Shown in pieces: positions 1 to 10,698 of a DNA stretch of 64,000 bases. The notes beneath the pieces were generated by a model. It did not search any database. It had not been told where the DNA came from and worked only from the letters and a program-made list of their open reading frames with translations. The DNA is from Lasioglossum baleicum (Eukaryota; Arthropoda; Insecta; Hymenoptera; Halictidae). The position numbers and the translations under genes are program-made. The first letter of the stretch is position 1. Every line of letters starts with the position of its first letter. Location of the stretch: positions 8,804,001 to 8,868,000 of the forward strand of contig NC_134932.1 in NCBI RefSeq assembly GCF_051020765.1, written 5' to 3'.

Positions 1-258
1 GTGAAAGGATCCCGAGATTGGAGGAGGAACGACACCGTGGCTTCTATTCGGCTCTATTCTAGCCGCTATTCGCGCGGCGACAGCCTCGGCCCGCGGAACC
101 CGAGGCGGTTCCGTCCGTGCCAATCGGTTTTCGATCGAATTTAATTACCAAAAATTCTGTTCCCGCGGGAGCAGACATGTTCAAGGAGACATGTTCGAAT
201 ATATTTGAACATATTTGACGTTTCGTAACATATTTGAACTCAATTTCATAGTGATTAG

Positions 259-454
259 TAGATTACGGATCTTTATGTAAAATAGAAATGTTTTGCATGG
301 ATTGTGGACAGCAGGAATAAAACAAAAATTGATTTCACCTCTTAACGACTTTGCTGCATTAATCACAACATCGCAACATTCTTAAATTTTAAAAAATCTT
401 TTACTGTTTTATCCCATCCATTATTTTCATAAATGCATAAAGATCCGCAGTCTA
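259..454 (-). mobile_element. hAT-like MITE, full copy with perfect 8-bp target duplication
   Basis: A 196-bp element bounded by the inverted repeats TAGATTACGGATCTTTATG and CATAAAGATCCGCAGTCTA. GTGATTAG is repeated exactly on both sides (251-258 and 455-462), the 8-bp duplication expected of hAT or P-type transposases. No coding capacity. Relatives lie at 2906-3090, 14250-14370, 22088-22290, 27689-27885 and 30064-30217, with single ends near 7545-7575, 9410-9486, 14700-14735, 20912-20935 and 45445-45475. Orientation is relative to the 22088 copy. Confidence 0.85.
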
Positions 455-462
455 GTGATTAG

Positions 463-2905
463 AAATGAATGACGTTACAGAGAACTTCTTCTGAAAACCT
501 TGTTGCATGGAAGGAAACCTTTGTACGAAAAACCGTGCACCATTCAGCTTGCCTGTGCATGGCCGACTGTTTCTACTGGTTCTAGAGATCCGCGCTGCGC
601 GCGCGCGTTCGACGAATTTTCAAAGCGGATTTTCATCACGACAGAGAACGGCTTTGATTCGCCGTTTTCCTTTCGCTTTCCCGTTCGCTCGCTTTCCAAC
701 GCAACGGCGCGTATCGACGCGAGGCGACGCGACGCGCGACTCCTGTTACGAGGCCTGTAACTCGTAGATTGCAACGCGAACGAGATTGTTGCGTTTGCAA
801 CGGCCAGCCTCTCTCGTTTCTCGCGATCTCAAGATCTTGATTCGAGTGGTTAAGCATGTCGCGTTGCGCCAACGGAAATGAACTGGGCTTATTCCAACGC
901 ATTAAACGACTCGGCTCACGATAGAGTTAGTACACTACGCTCGCGAAGTATCCCCTATCCGAATAGTATCTGTCGTTCGCAAACCGCTCGCAAAGAGAAG
1001 GCCACCGTATTTATTTGCATACTTTACGCCACGGAATCGCTGAGCAAGTCCGAATAAACATGCATCGAGAAGCGAAGTATGAAGTCGAAACAGATGTTCC
1101 CGACGCGTTCGCGACCGTCTAATGGCGTTAACATGCCAATAATTCGTTAACAACATGTACTGCCGGAAGACTCCGAACGACTGGCGACTGTGGGAATAGG
1201 AATGTACTTGTTGAGTCGAGAACTTCGGCGCAAGACTCGGTTATCAAACAATCGCATCGATCGGGAAGAAGTGGCACGCGATCAACAGTTTGTTTTATTA
1301 GACCGAGTGAAAATCGACCGTGCAAACCGGAGCTACAAAGAGCGACGAAGCCACGCCCACCGCCTCCTCAAACGCCAGTTACTCCTCCCTCTATTTCTTT
1401 TTTATTAAATTGGTTCTTCTAGGCTTCACATCGTTTCTGTATTTCTTGCAGAAATTCCTTTGTAGGGCATTTATCTAGCTTCGTCTAAATCGAGAGCCAC
1501 GGAGCCACGCCCATTTCTTTTTCAAATTGTAATTGCCCCGCCCTATAACTCTTTTAGGCTGATTTTGTTCTGTTAGGATCTTCATCATTTCTGTTTGTGG
1601 CATTGACTTGGGTCTGACAAAATTCAGATTCCAATCGTCCCTCTCTCTATTTTTTAAAAATTAATTTATCTATTTCTTATATTAGACAAGGGTACAAATT
1701 GCTCTATGAAACACTGACGAGGCTCCGAGAGTAACGAAGCCACGCCTGCACGGGCCACTCTGCATAGAATTACATAGATACAGACATATCGTCTATCGTT
1801 TGCTCCGAGCAACTGCGTCCAGGGCAAAGGGTGTTTCACGACAACAGTAAACTAACATATCCGATACAGTAAACTATTCAGAGACTTCCCAAGAAACGAG
1901 TAAACATTAAACACGCGAATGGGCTAACCCAATCGATTCGAGGGCGGCGGAGAAAGCCGACGTCTAGGGATCATCGGCCTAATCGCGGACGTTCGGATTC
2001 TCTCGGATTCGTCGGATGCTCGGGAACATGCATCATCGGTATTTCTCCGGACGTCCTCGCTCACAGCTATTCGCATCATTCGAGGCGAGGCGAGGCGATG
2101 CAGTGCACGGCAGTCCGAGCTACTTTGCGAGTACTTTATTCGAAAGTCAAAGGAGAATTGCACGGAACAATACACGCACGGAACAATGCCGTCACCCAGC
2201 GATGAATATTCCGTATTCTCTCCGCCGCGAACTTCCGTGCAACTTTCGCGTGCAAACCTTCCAATTGGAGGGCGGCGCGTTATTCTTCTGGCGTGCACCG
2301 GTCGTTTAAGAATTTCGAAAATTCCCGTCGCACGAGCCTTGCGATCCTTTGGAAATATCCGGGTTCTCCTTCGAGTTTTCACCGATCCATTCTTCCGGGG
2401 ATTCTTAAGGGATCCTCTAACGTGTGATTTCTCGCTTCCGGCGAAGTTTCGCCTTTGGCCCCATTTTCGCGGACGAAAAGCTGTCGCGAAAATTCCGAAT
2501 CGTTCGGGTGGATTCCGTGACCCGGATGGAACCAGCGATTCGGGCCATCGCGTCGTATCCGCTGGAAATTGCAACGACAATGCTTCGGATAGGTCCGAGG
2601 CGGTGGCATGCACGATGACACATCCTGTTCTTGCCACGTATAATCTAGCCGTTTCCTCGTGCCCAGCTTCTGTTCTCTGTTCTCTGTTCTTGTATCGGTC
2701 GAAATACACCGGCCGAAATTATTCTATCCTCCCCTCCGTCCCAGCCTGGCCTATGGGGAGACCGTGTCGGCTACCGATCAGACCAGTGTAGCAGTGCACG
2801 TGACGGAAGCGGCCAAATGGTTTGTAAAAGCGTGACGTCATGTCAGCAAAAATTACGTCGTGTCTCCTCCGGTAAAACACTTGTCTACAGACAATTACTT
2901 ATTAA
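463..2905. other. No recognisable gene
   Basis: Intergenic-looking sequence. A 261-codon open frame on the - strand (1924-2709) and overlapping frames on the + strand have no recognisable domain, are basic and Arg/Ser-rich, and look like products of local CpG-rich composition. I see no transposon ends here. Confidence 0.5.
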
Positions 2906-3090
2906 TAGTCTGCGGATCTTTATGCATATATGAAAAAAATTGGTTGGGTGAAATATAAAACAGTAAAAGATCGAAAAAATTGAAGAATGTTGGTAATGTT
3001 GCTTTCAATATAACAAAATCGTTAAGGGATGCATATCAATGTTTATGTTATTCCTGCTACCCACAATCAATGCAAAACATTTTTATTTCG
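2906..3090 (+). mobile_element. hAT-like MITE, 3'-truncated copy
   Basis: Starts TAGTCTGCGGATCTTTATGC and follows the family body (GTGAAATATAAAACAGTAAAAG, GTTAAGGGATG, CCCACAATCAATGC) but loses similarity after the poly-T block, so the right terminal repeat is missing or diverged. Confidence 0.75.
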
Positions 3091-3909
3091 TTTTGATCGA
3101 TTTATGTGATTGCATATCATTAGTTTGCCGAGTTCCAATCTCACTTTGCTCTATCAGTATCAATTACGATAGAAAGTTTCAAACGTCCCGATCGTATTCT
3201 CCGTGCAGTTTCCCCGATGTCTGATTCATGCGATCGCAGGTTGAAGCGACGCGACGGGTATTCTATGGTAAATTGGTGGTTAGTAGCCGCAACAGTGGCT
3301 ATCCTCGACCACAGATAACAAGGGAATCCGTCCCAAAGCCAAACTTATCCGGTGGTTCTCTCGGCCCGTCGATCTCTCGATGATCGAGGACGTTGATCGT
3401 CGTAGTCGCTCGATGAGGACTCGGTTAAAGGGTTAGTGGAGTAAGAACGGTGTCAGAGCGGCCAGTAGCGGTTACCGGTGGTTTACGATTCCGGGAACCG
3501 TAATCCCCCTTTAAGCGAGCGTCACGAGGCGTATACGACGCGATCGAAAAGGACATTTATGGGTCGTGCACCTTTGAAATCCGCCGGTCACACGAAAGCA
3601 CGCGAAAGCACGCGGGGGATATCACGACGTTGCGTTACGTCGCCTCGGTATACCGGCGTTCTTCATGGATTTTACACGAATGTGCACTCAGTCGAGCACA
3701 ATGGACACCCGGGCCGGTGACTAAGCCGCGTTTCCGGCATAAGGGAGAGATCTTCCATTCTCGAGCATCCCCTCTTGCTTGTCCTAACCCACCGACAACC
3801 GCGTAATTAATGAACGACGACCGACCGAGAATCCTCGGGCCTAATTCGCGCTTCCTTCCGTTCTCGGAATCTCGGTCCCCGCCGATTGACCCACTCCGAA
3901 TTCCTTCAA

Positions 3910-4130
3910 ATCATTTGATAACACACTAGAACACAATAGTAAGAATAATAATGAAGTATTTGAACGTTTCGAGTTCCCTACGAAGCATGAAGCACTTCAC
4001 TTAAATTAGATATCTATTTCCCTATTTCCTATATTTTCATTCACACAGAAATTAAGGTAAGTATTTGATCTTTTCAACTCACTTCTCATCAAGACAGTTT
4101 TTAACTTCTGATGATACATTTTTCTTTTTT
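3910..4130 (-). repeat. Dispersed repeat, inverted copy of 19870-20170
   Basis: The reverse complement aligns over about 220 bases with 19870-20170: shared words include CAGAAGTTAAA, GATGAGAAGT, AAATACTTACCTTA, AATAGATATCTAATTTAA and CAAATACTTCATTA. In the middle the two copies carry unrelated segments of different length. No coding capacity; class unknown. Confidence 0.65.
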
Positions 4131-4215
4131 TTTTGTAACTTTAATCGATTTTTTACTAACACGATTGAAATTTTCGGGTTTTTCGAGCGGCTAGTTTGTC
4201 GTGAATGCAATGTCA

Positions 4216-4720
4216 TAAAGGGTTATCCAAAATAGACTATAGGAAGTTTTTTAATTATCGGGTATCATGTGTGACAATTATGTGTGAAAGACAATTCGAA
4301 GAAATGCTCAATTCTTGAGAACGACGTGGAATTGATGTTGATGGATCATTAACAACACTTTCACGAACAGCAGCAATCTTTTTATTCGAACGAGCTGTTT
4401 TTGGTCTGCCAGACTTTGGTTTACCACGAACAGATCTAGTTTCATCAAATTTTTTAACCAAATTTCGAATTGTTTGCTCTGATGGACGATTATGTATGCC
4501 AAACAAATCACGTAATTTACGATGGGTATTTTTGATTGAACACTAATTTGCAAAATAAATTTTAATAACTTTAACACGCTCTTCAATCGTATACGACTCC
4601 ATTGTTAAAATTGCCTACAATTGTAGGTTAGAAATACAAGAAAGTGACAAGAAACAAACATGGCGTTTGACAGATATTCTCATTCAACATCCCAAAGGTA
4701 CCTTTGGAGATAACCCTATA
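4216..4720 (-). mobile_element. Internally deleted mariner-like transposon
   Basis: Inverted ends AGGGTTATCCAAAA (left) and TTTGGAGATAACCCT (right) flank a decayed N-terminal transposase fragment on the - strand. The right end abuts TA. At about 505 bp it is far shorter than a full mariner, and the catalytic DDE/D region is absent. Confidence 0.65.
4255..4602 (-). pseudogene. Mariner-family transposase N-terminal fragment, broken
   Basis: Reading from the ATG at 4602, the frame has an early stop, then continues as LRDLFGIHNRPSEQTIRNLV, KKFDETRSVRGKPKSGRPKT and AAVRESVVNDPSTS. This matches the helix-turn-helix and GRPKT/R...NPSTS-type linker of insect mariner-like transposases. Only the DNA-binding half remains; no catalytic aspartates follow before the inverted repeat. 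It cannot encode an active enzyme. Confidence 0.75.
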
Positions 4721-5424
4721 TCTACAGAAAAAATATAAATGGATAGTCGACCGGAAACGCTCGAATTCCGAAGGCGAATCGATCGCTAGCCGTTTCGGTA
4801 ATTAATATATTCCTGTTTATACTGCCCGAACGGACCATTGCCGGCGCAATTACCAATTCGACCAGATTAATTTCTATCGATCAGCGCGGGCCATGCGAAT
4901 ATGATGCTCGAATGGAAGGCTATGAAGCATTCATCGTACGTGGGAGGTGTTCCTTCCATTTCGCATTGAAACTAGTCGTGAAAATGGCAGATCTCCATTG
5001 GATCGAGTCTGATCGTCACGGTCCGAGGTGAAACTCTATTCGAATATTTTGCAATTTGTTGTAGAATTATTTTTTTGATAGATAATACGTTAATGTACAC
5101 AGTATACACAAGTCAAGAGGAAGATCGCATTTCCATTAGCGGTTCATAATTAGAAAGCCCTTCAGAAATCTATACCATAGTATGGGGCGGAGGGAGTACG
5201 ATCTAAGTGGCGTAGGTGGAAAGTCTGTCGAAATACGCTCGAGAGTAAATACGCTCTCCCGATGGCCCGGGCGTGGCAGATTGCACGGAACGAATGGTCG
5301 TGACAGCATTATTGCTTCCACCCGGAAGAAAATGATGGAGGAAGTCAAGCAACTATGTGTATCAACGATCTGTTAACTTGGTGCTAGAATTTCTAATACT
5401 AACAATTTGCACAGGCTGAACGTA

Positions 5425-6021
5425 TTGGATTGGAACGAAAGTTCGTAGCGTTTTTAACCCCTTGCCCTACAAGATCGTGTCAAACTCGTGTTTAACATTC
5501 TGAACAGAGTCTAATATGTATGTTATTAAATTCCTTTAAACCAAGATGAAGTTTCATTTTAGTTTCGTTAACGTATAGTTATTGGAGAACATGTAGGCAT
5601 ACAATAGATATATATTTTCTTCTTTTTGACTCCGAATGACAAAAAAGTTGTAATCACTGAAATCGTAGGGCAAGGTAATGTAATTCTGTTTGTTTACTTT
5701 TTATCCTGTGTTATTCTTTAACTCAAATTTATTACAAACGAGGCTATTTATGAAATTCATTCGTCGGGGTCTAAGAGACCCCACCTCACTATTTATGTGT
5801 TATTAGACCTTGCCTTGCGAGGGTTAAATTTGAAATTCGAAGCTAAAATTAAGATTTACTCAGAGATTTTCCAATAACATGGTTTCCATTCTGTTCTATT
5901 ACTTTTTGCTATTTTTGAGGTATCTTATCATGTCACTGAATAAACCTATGAATAGGTATCTTAATTTGATCTTTAATTCAAAACGCTTAATTTGAAAACG
6001 CTATGAACTTTTCCATCCCAA
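5425..6021. mobile_element. Mariner-type MITE carrying a nested piggyBac-like MITE
   Basis: Ends TTGGATTGGAACGAAAGTTC and GAACTTTTCCATCCCAA form terminal inverted repeats with TA on both sides (5423-5424, 6022-6023). Without the insertion at 5458-5823, the remainder aligns with the uninterrupted copy at 17950-18184. No coding capacity. Confidence 0.8.
5458..5823. mobile_element. piggyBac-like MITE inserted at TTAA
   Basis: Begins CCCCTTGCCCTAC and ends GCCTTGCGAGGG, flanked exactly by TTAA at 5454-5457 and 5824-5827, the piggyBac hallmark. An internal block near 5640-5678 (AATCACTG...GTAGGGCAAGG) matches the right end of the related element at 31120-31313, so part of the 3' portion may be an added segment. 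Confidence 0.75.
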
Positions 6022-6084
6022 TATTTGGACAAGTACAGAGTATCCACTCAGCCAGTGGCGACACCCACATCTCGATAAAAAAAG

Positions 6085-6838
6085 AAAAGTAACAAAAAAA
6101 TATATATAAAAAAAACTGTTTACAAAACCACACTTATATTAAAATGCACTAAAGAGGAGAAACAAATTTTTTTAGACATTAGTGACTATAAATAAAAGTG
6201 TGGAGCGCTAAACTATATTGACGTAATCTTCGTGAGCGCTCCACGCTTTTATTTATAGTCACTAATGTCTAAAACAATTATTTTCTCCTTTTTAGTGCAT
6301 TTTAATATAAGCGTGGTTTTTAAAAAGTTTGTTTTATATATATTTTTTTATTTTCTACTTTTTAGTCTTTTTTAAATGGAACGCAAGATATAGTAATACT
6401 GGTATGAAATGGTAAGATATATATATATGTATACATAGAAACGCAAGATATGGAAATACGCGAGGTAGCATGAGGGGATGACTCCGAGAGACGATGTCTC
6501 TTGAAGGAGTCCGAAATTGTCCTAAATGGAATTGAATGAACGGAACACGTAGTGGAGTAGGGAGCGCCGGCGCACGGAGTGGGGATCGCTGAACGCGATG
6601 ACGTACTACCGAGCGTCGCGCGGCGAGGTGTGACGGTTAATAATAAAAATATCTTTTTTCTTCTAGACGCACAGTTATTTTTTTAATTTGTTTTTTCATA
6701 TTGCATTCTCATCCAGTTCTGAGCTATATTTAAAGTTTCAAGTCTCTAGCTCATCGGGAAGTGGTTTAAAATTCTATTACAAGATTTCACGCATACAACA
6801 ACAACTCGGCAAGCTAATATTATATGTATAAGCGTGGT
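6085..6838 (-). mobile_element. Hairpin-tailed element, unit 1
   Basis: In reverse orientation: the terminal hairpin (6128-6316, near-perfect inverted repeat with CCACGCTTATATTA-like ends and AT-rich shoulders) is followed by the unique arm to 6837, which ends AAGCGTGG. The arm matches units 2 and 3 over several hundred bases (AACGCAAGATAT, TGGTATGAAATGGTAAGATA, GAGGGGATGACTC). No open frame has a recognisable product. Confidence 0.75.
6128..6316. repeat. Near-perfect palindrome (hairpin tail of unit 1)
   Basis: Two approximately 80-base arms (AAAATGCACTAAA..., GACTATAAATAAAA, TGTGGAGCGC) fold on each other around a loop containing ATATTGACGTAATCTTCGTG. The same structure recurs at 8208-8397 and 40061-40251. 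Confidence 0.85.
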
Positions 6839-7600
6839 AAAATAGATTGCAGCACTGTATGTTCCCCTGAAAACCGTACAACGAATAACTTAAGAGTTAT
6901 TTGTGAAGTCGTCATGTTACGAGACTCGCCCTGTAGTTTATCGACATCTAAAAGAAGAAGGGAACAAGCAGCGAGAGAAAGTTGATGGTCGTTGCTTCTG
7001 TGTGGACATAGCTTAACGAGACTGGAAACAACAGCGTCCGGGAAATTCTTCCGAAATTTCCCAGCCCGTTTTCCGTTTCACGGTCTCGTGCTTCCACACG
7101 GAAACGCATAAAATCCACAGTCTACTCCTCGTGCTCGTTGATGCGGCGGAATCGCATTAATTAAGAGCAGGCGGCTGTTGAGCGGCTAATCAGGAATTGA
7201 TAAATGGTGGGCGGTGGTTCAGCGGTAAACAGGTGAGAGACAGGCCGTGTAGGTAGTCGAGGGTCTTTCCAGCGGATCATTAAGGAAAACAACCGAACCC
7301 TTAGAGGCGTTAATGCCGAGCGACGAGCGAGTTTACCGAGCGGCATCGTAGTCGCTGATAACGCACGTTACGAGCATCTTCCTGCTACGTTGTCTGCGGC
7401 GTTGATAACGGACTCGAAAGCTTGCTGACCTTATCATCCGTGAGCCTCCTGAATCACAAGTGCACTGTGGATTTCACGCGTTTATCACGAAAATTGGCGA
7501 ATATAGGTTTTGCACTCCAAATTCACCCTTTTGGGGAAACAATTTTTGTTTTGCACAAAGATCCGCAGTCTATCCAGTCCACAATTTTGGTGAGTTTTGT
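6839..7600. other. Spacer between two inverted hairpin-tailed units
   Basis: No recognisable gene. It holds a single right end of the hAT-like MITE family near 7545-7575 (GCACAAAGATCCGCAGTCTA). The short open frames have no family resemblance. Confidence 0.5.
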
Positions 7601-7699
7601 ATCAAATCTGTGGTTGTCAGGAAGGACGCCGCATGTCACATACTTTCACTTTCGAGATATTGCCGTTTAAAGTTTCCGTCACTAATGCTTTGACTTCTT

Positions 7700-8431
7700 T
7701 ACCATGCTTATATTAACTTGCCGAGTTGTCGTTGTTGTTGTTGTTGTATGCGTCAAATCTTGTAATCGAATTTTAAACCATTTCCAGATGAGCTAGAGAC
7801 TTGTAACTTTAAACATAGCTCAGAACTGAATGAAAATGCAATATTAAAAACCAACTTTAACGATGCTCGGCAGTACGTCATCGCGTTCAGCGATCCCCAC
7901 TCCGCGCGCCAGCGCTCCCTACTCCACTACGCGTTCCCACTCCGACTCATCCCCACTCCACTGAACCATTTCGCACCGAAGGAGCTCAGTCAGTGTGGTG
8001 TTCTGTTCATTCAGTTCCATTTCGGACAATTTCGGACTATTAGGAAACATCGTCTCTTGGAGTCATCCCCTCATCCTATCTCGCGTATTTCCGTATCTTG
8101 CGTTTCTATATCTTACTATTTCATACCAGTATTACTATATCTTGCATTCCGTTTCAAGAAGACTAAAAAGTAGAAAATAAAAAAATATTCAAAAAAATTT
8201 TTCAAAACCACGCTTATATTAAAATGCACTGAAAAGGAGGAAATAATTTTTTGTAGGCATTAGTGACTATAAATAAAAGAGTGGAGCGCCCAGGAAGATT
8301 ACGTCAATATAGTTTAGCGCTCCACGCTTTTATTTATAGTCACTAATGCCTAGAAAAATGATTTTCTCCTTTTTAGTGCATTTTAATATAAGCGTAGTTT
8401 TTAAAAAGTTTCTTTTATATATTTTTAATAA
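7700..8431 (+). mobile_element. Hairpin-tailed element, unit 2
   Basis: Begins CCATGCTTATATTAACTTG, runs through the unique arm (GTATGCGTCAAATCTTGTAA, GAGCTAGAGACTTG, GATCCCCACTCC, CATCCCCTCAT) and ends in the hairpin 8208-8397 with an AT-rich shoulder. The insertion boundaries are supported by the empty site at 22467-22680. Relative to unit 1 the middle of the arm differs by indels of tens of bases. No transposase is encoded. Confidence 0.78.
8208..8397. repeat. Near-perfect palindrome (hairpin tail of unit 2)
   Basis: Inverted arms ACGCTTATATTAAAATGCAC ... GTGCATTTTAATATAAGCGT around a loop GAAGATTACGTCAATATAG. Same fold as 6128-6316 and 40061-40251. Confidence 0.85.
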
Positions 8432-8515
8432 AGTTCAATTAATGCATGATCTCAAATGTTCTGATATTGTGACATGCGGCGTTTTTCCTGACAACTACAG
8501 AAATATCGAGAATAA

Positions 8516-10058
8516 AGTTTTCACGGAAAAAACAACGGTGAGTTGCGGCTAGTAGCTCGACGATAAGGTCAACGCGGGCTCGGTGAAAATTCGGAGTGAC
8601 GCGTATTTTCCGCGTGGAAACCAATTTTCCCGGTCCGGAGAATTTTTGGATTCCCTGGAGGCGGAGGGAAAGGGCTGTGCACCCGGAGGGTTTTTCGAAG
8701 GAGGGCTCCCGAGAGGTTAATTCGAGGAGAAACGGTGTAGCTGAAAGCTTCGACGAGCGAAAGATGATTGCGACGATAAAGTTGGCTGCGTCAGAGGCAC
8801 CGGGTCGCGCTCCTCCGTATCCTGTTCGTAAATAGGAGCCAGGTTGAACGCGTTCCTCTCGTTCGAACACAAAGGGAGCCCCCGCCGGAATGATTTTCGC
8901 GTGTGCACCCAAGGGCGACGCGTTGCATCATTTGTACGCTGATGTACTTAATGAATCACTCGCATCTCGTTCACGCCGATCGATTCCGCTCTCCTCTGTC
9001 GGAGATTCCGGCGGGGGAACCTGCCTCCACCAAGCAAAATGTTTTCGTTGGATTTCTCCTGCAAACATTTCTTGAACCACTGTCCAAACAATTGCGACAT
9101 TTATAGTTTTCAGAATTAAATTGAATCTAAGTTGACATTCAATTCTGGAAAAAATCTAGTTGTTGCATCTTAGCCCTTCGCTGCATAGTGTATCATATCT
9201 GATACAGTTAACGAATCTGGTATATATTAAACTGAGAATGTGTTTTATTACTATTCTACACATTTTATCTCATTTGATAAAATGTTGTTTTAACTTTTTT
9301 AGATATTTTTCCCTTCAATAAAACACAAAAACTGACCTTCTTTAAATCATGCAATTTTAATTTAATATTGTGATTTAAAAAGAAAGAATTCCATTATTAT
9401 GAAAGAAAATCAACTTCCACTTCACTCCAGTTTGTTGCAATTCAGGTAGAATATTTTCATTTCGCATAAAGATCCGCTGCCTGAAGAAGACATTCTGCAG
9501 AAATGAGTTCCCTTCGAAACTAACTTTCAAGAATTTTTCTTTATTCATTCTCATCGGGACTTATAATGCGGGAACGATTCCAAAGAAAGTTCTACGGTCC
9601 GCGTTTTAAATAGAACCTATTAAAAAGTTTCACGATTCGGTCGAGCGGGAGTTCAGACATTTTATTGTATAGTTATCGACTATCCGATATTTTTCTCTCG
9701 AGACCACGAACGAAGAGGATTCCCGGCTCATCGAGACGCGCTCGGAAGTTGGCGGATAGTCGGCACTCGGAACATCCGGTTCGCGGGAGAGCGTTGACAC
9801 CTCGATCGAACGGCATTCGAACGCGAATCGTCGCGACAAAGTTTCCGCCAGTCCCTTCCGGCAGATTGCTTCGGCAGAGGTGCGATTTCGCTATCGAACC
9901 CGGGGGACCGTCTAGTAATCGTCCGGCAGCTTTCGAACGTTAAAAACTGTTGCGCGGGAACGATCGTTTTCATCGGAGATTCTTTTAACAACGCGCGAAG
10001 CGTCGTCGACCTGTAATGACGAGTTGGTATGACGATATAAGTTTCCCCTGAAATCAAA
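8516..10058. other. No recognisable gene
   Basis: A moderately CpG-rich half (8.5-9.1 kb) and an AT-rich half. The only repeat end I recognise is at 9410-9486 (CACTTCACTCCAGTTTGTTG ... GCATAAAGATCCGCTGCCTG), related to the right half of the MITE at 30064-30217. Open frames have no recognisable products. Confidence 0.5.
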
Positions 10059-10060
10059 TA

Positions 10061-10696
10061 CAGTAGGTAACGAAAGTATTCGAACGCCCTTTAAAAAAAA
10101 ATAACTTTTTGATAATTGTACCAAACGATCTGACTTTTTATAATGCATTAGAAGTATTGGTTTATGAAATGATGTGCAAAAAACATTTTTGAAAAATTAT
10201 AATTTACAAGGTTACATGCAAAAATAAAAAAGGGCATTTTTTAAAACTTTTTTATTTGGGCCCTTAATGAAAATCTAAAATCTATCTTTTGTTGATCTAT
10301 AGTAGTTACACACCTGCTGAAAATTTCATCGAAAAATTGTGAAATGATCAGTTTCTGCATAAAATCCACGGAATCGTACATCTTTCGATGCGTGTCATTT
10401 TTTCCTTGCGTCAACCGATTTCGATGAAATTTTCAGCATGTGTATAACTAACATAGATCTACAAAACATATATCTTAAAATTTCGTTAAGGGCCCAGATA
10501 TTATAAAAAAAGTTTTAAAAAATGCCTTTTTTATTTTTGCATGGAACCTTGCAAATTAAAATTTTTGGAAAATTTTTTTGCACATCACTTCATAAACCAA
10601 TACTTCTAATCGATTATAAAGAATCAGGTCGTTTGGTACAATTATAAAAGAGTTGTTCTGTTTTAAAGGGCGTTCGAATACTTTCGTTACCCATTG
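10061..10696. mobile_element. Tc1-type MITE with roughly 300-bp inverted repeats
   Basis: Ends CAGTAGGTAACGAAAGTATT and AATACTTTCGTTACCCATTG, with TA on both sides (10059-10060, 10697-10698). The inverted similarity continues inward for about 300 bases per arm (ACCAATACTTCTAAT, GCACATCA, AAAAGGCATTTTTTAAAAC, GGGCCC), making nearly the whole 636 bp a weak fold-back. No coding capacity. Confidence 0.85.
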
Positions 10697-10698
10697 TA

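Larger units (their letters stand above)
7607..8505. mobile_element. Element E (AACGCCGCATGTCA ends) interrupted by hairpin-tailed unit 2
   Basis: The left part (CTGTGGTTGTCAGGAAGGAC ... GCTTTGACTTCTTT) and right part (TAATGCATGATCTCAAATG ... GCGTTTTTCCTGACAACTAC) are inverted ends of one element. Its uninterrupted relative is at 22467-22680 in the opposite orientation. The intervening 7700-8431 is absent from that relative, so it is a later insertion. Confidence 0.75.

Noticed and set aside
1924..2709. 261-codon open frame on the - strand
   Set aside because: Arg/Ser-rich with no recognisable family, and open frames overlap it in other phases; most likely a CpG-rich composition effect.
6128..8397. 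Single composite transposon with approximately 700-bp terminal inverted repeats
   Set aside because: Unit 2 alone is an insertion into element E, and unit 3 occurs alone at 39.7 kb, so the pair is two independent insertions, not one transposon.
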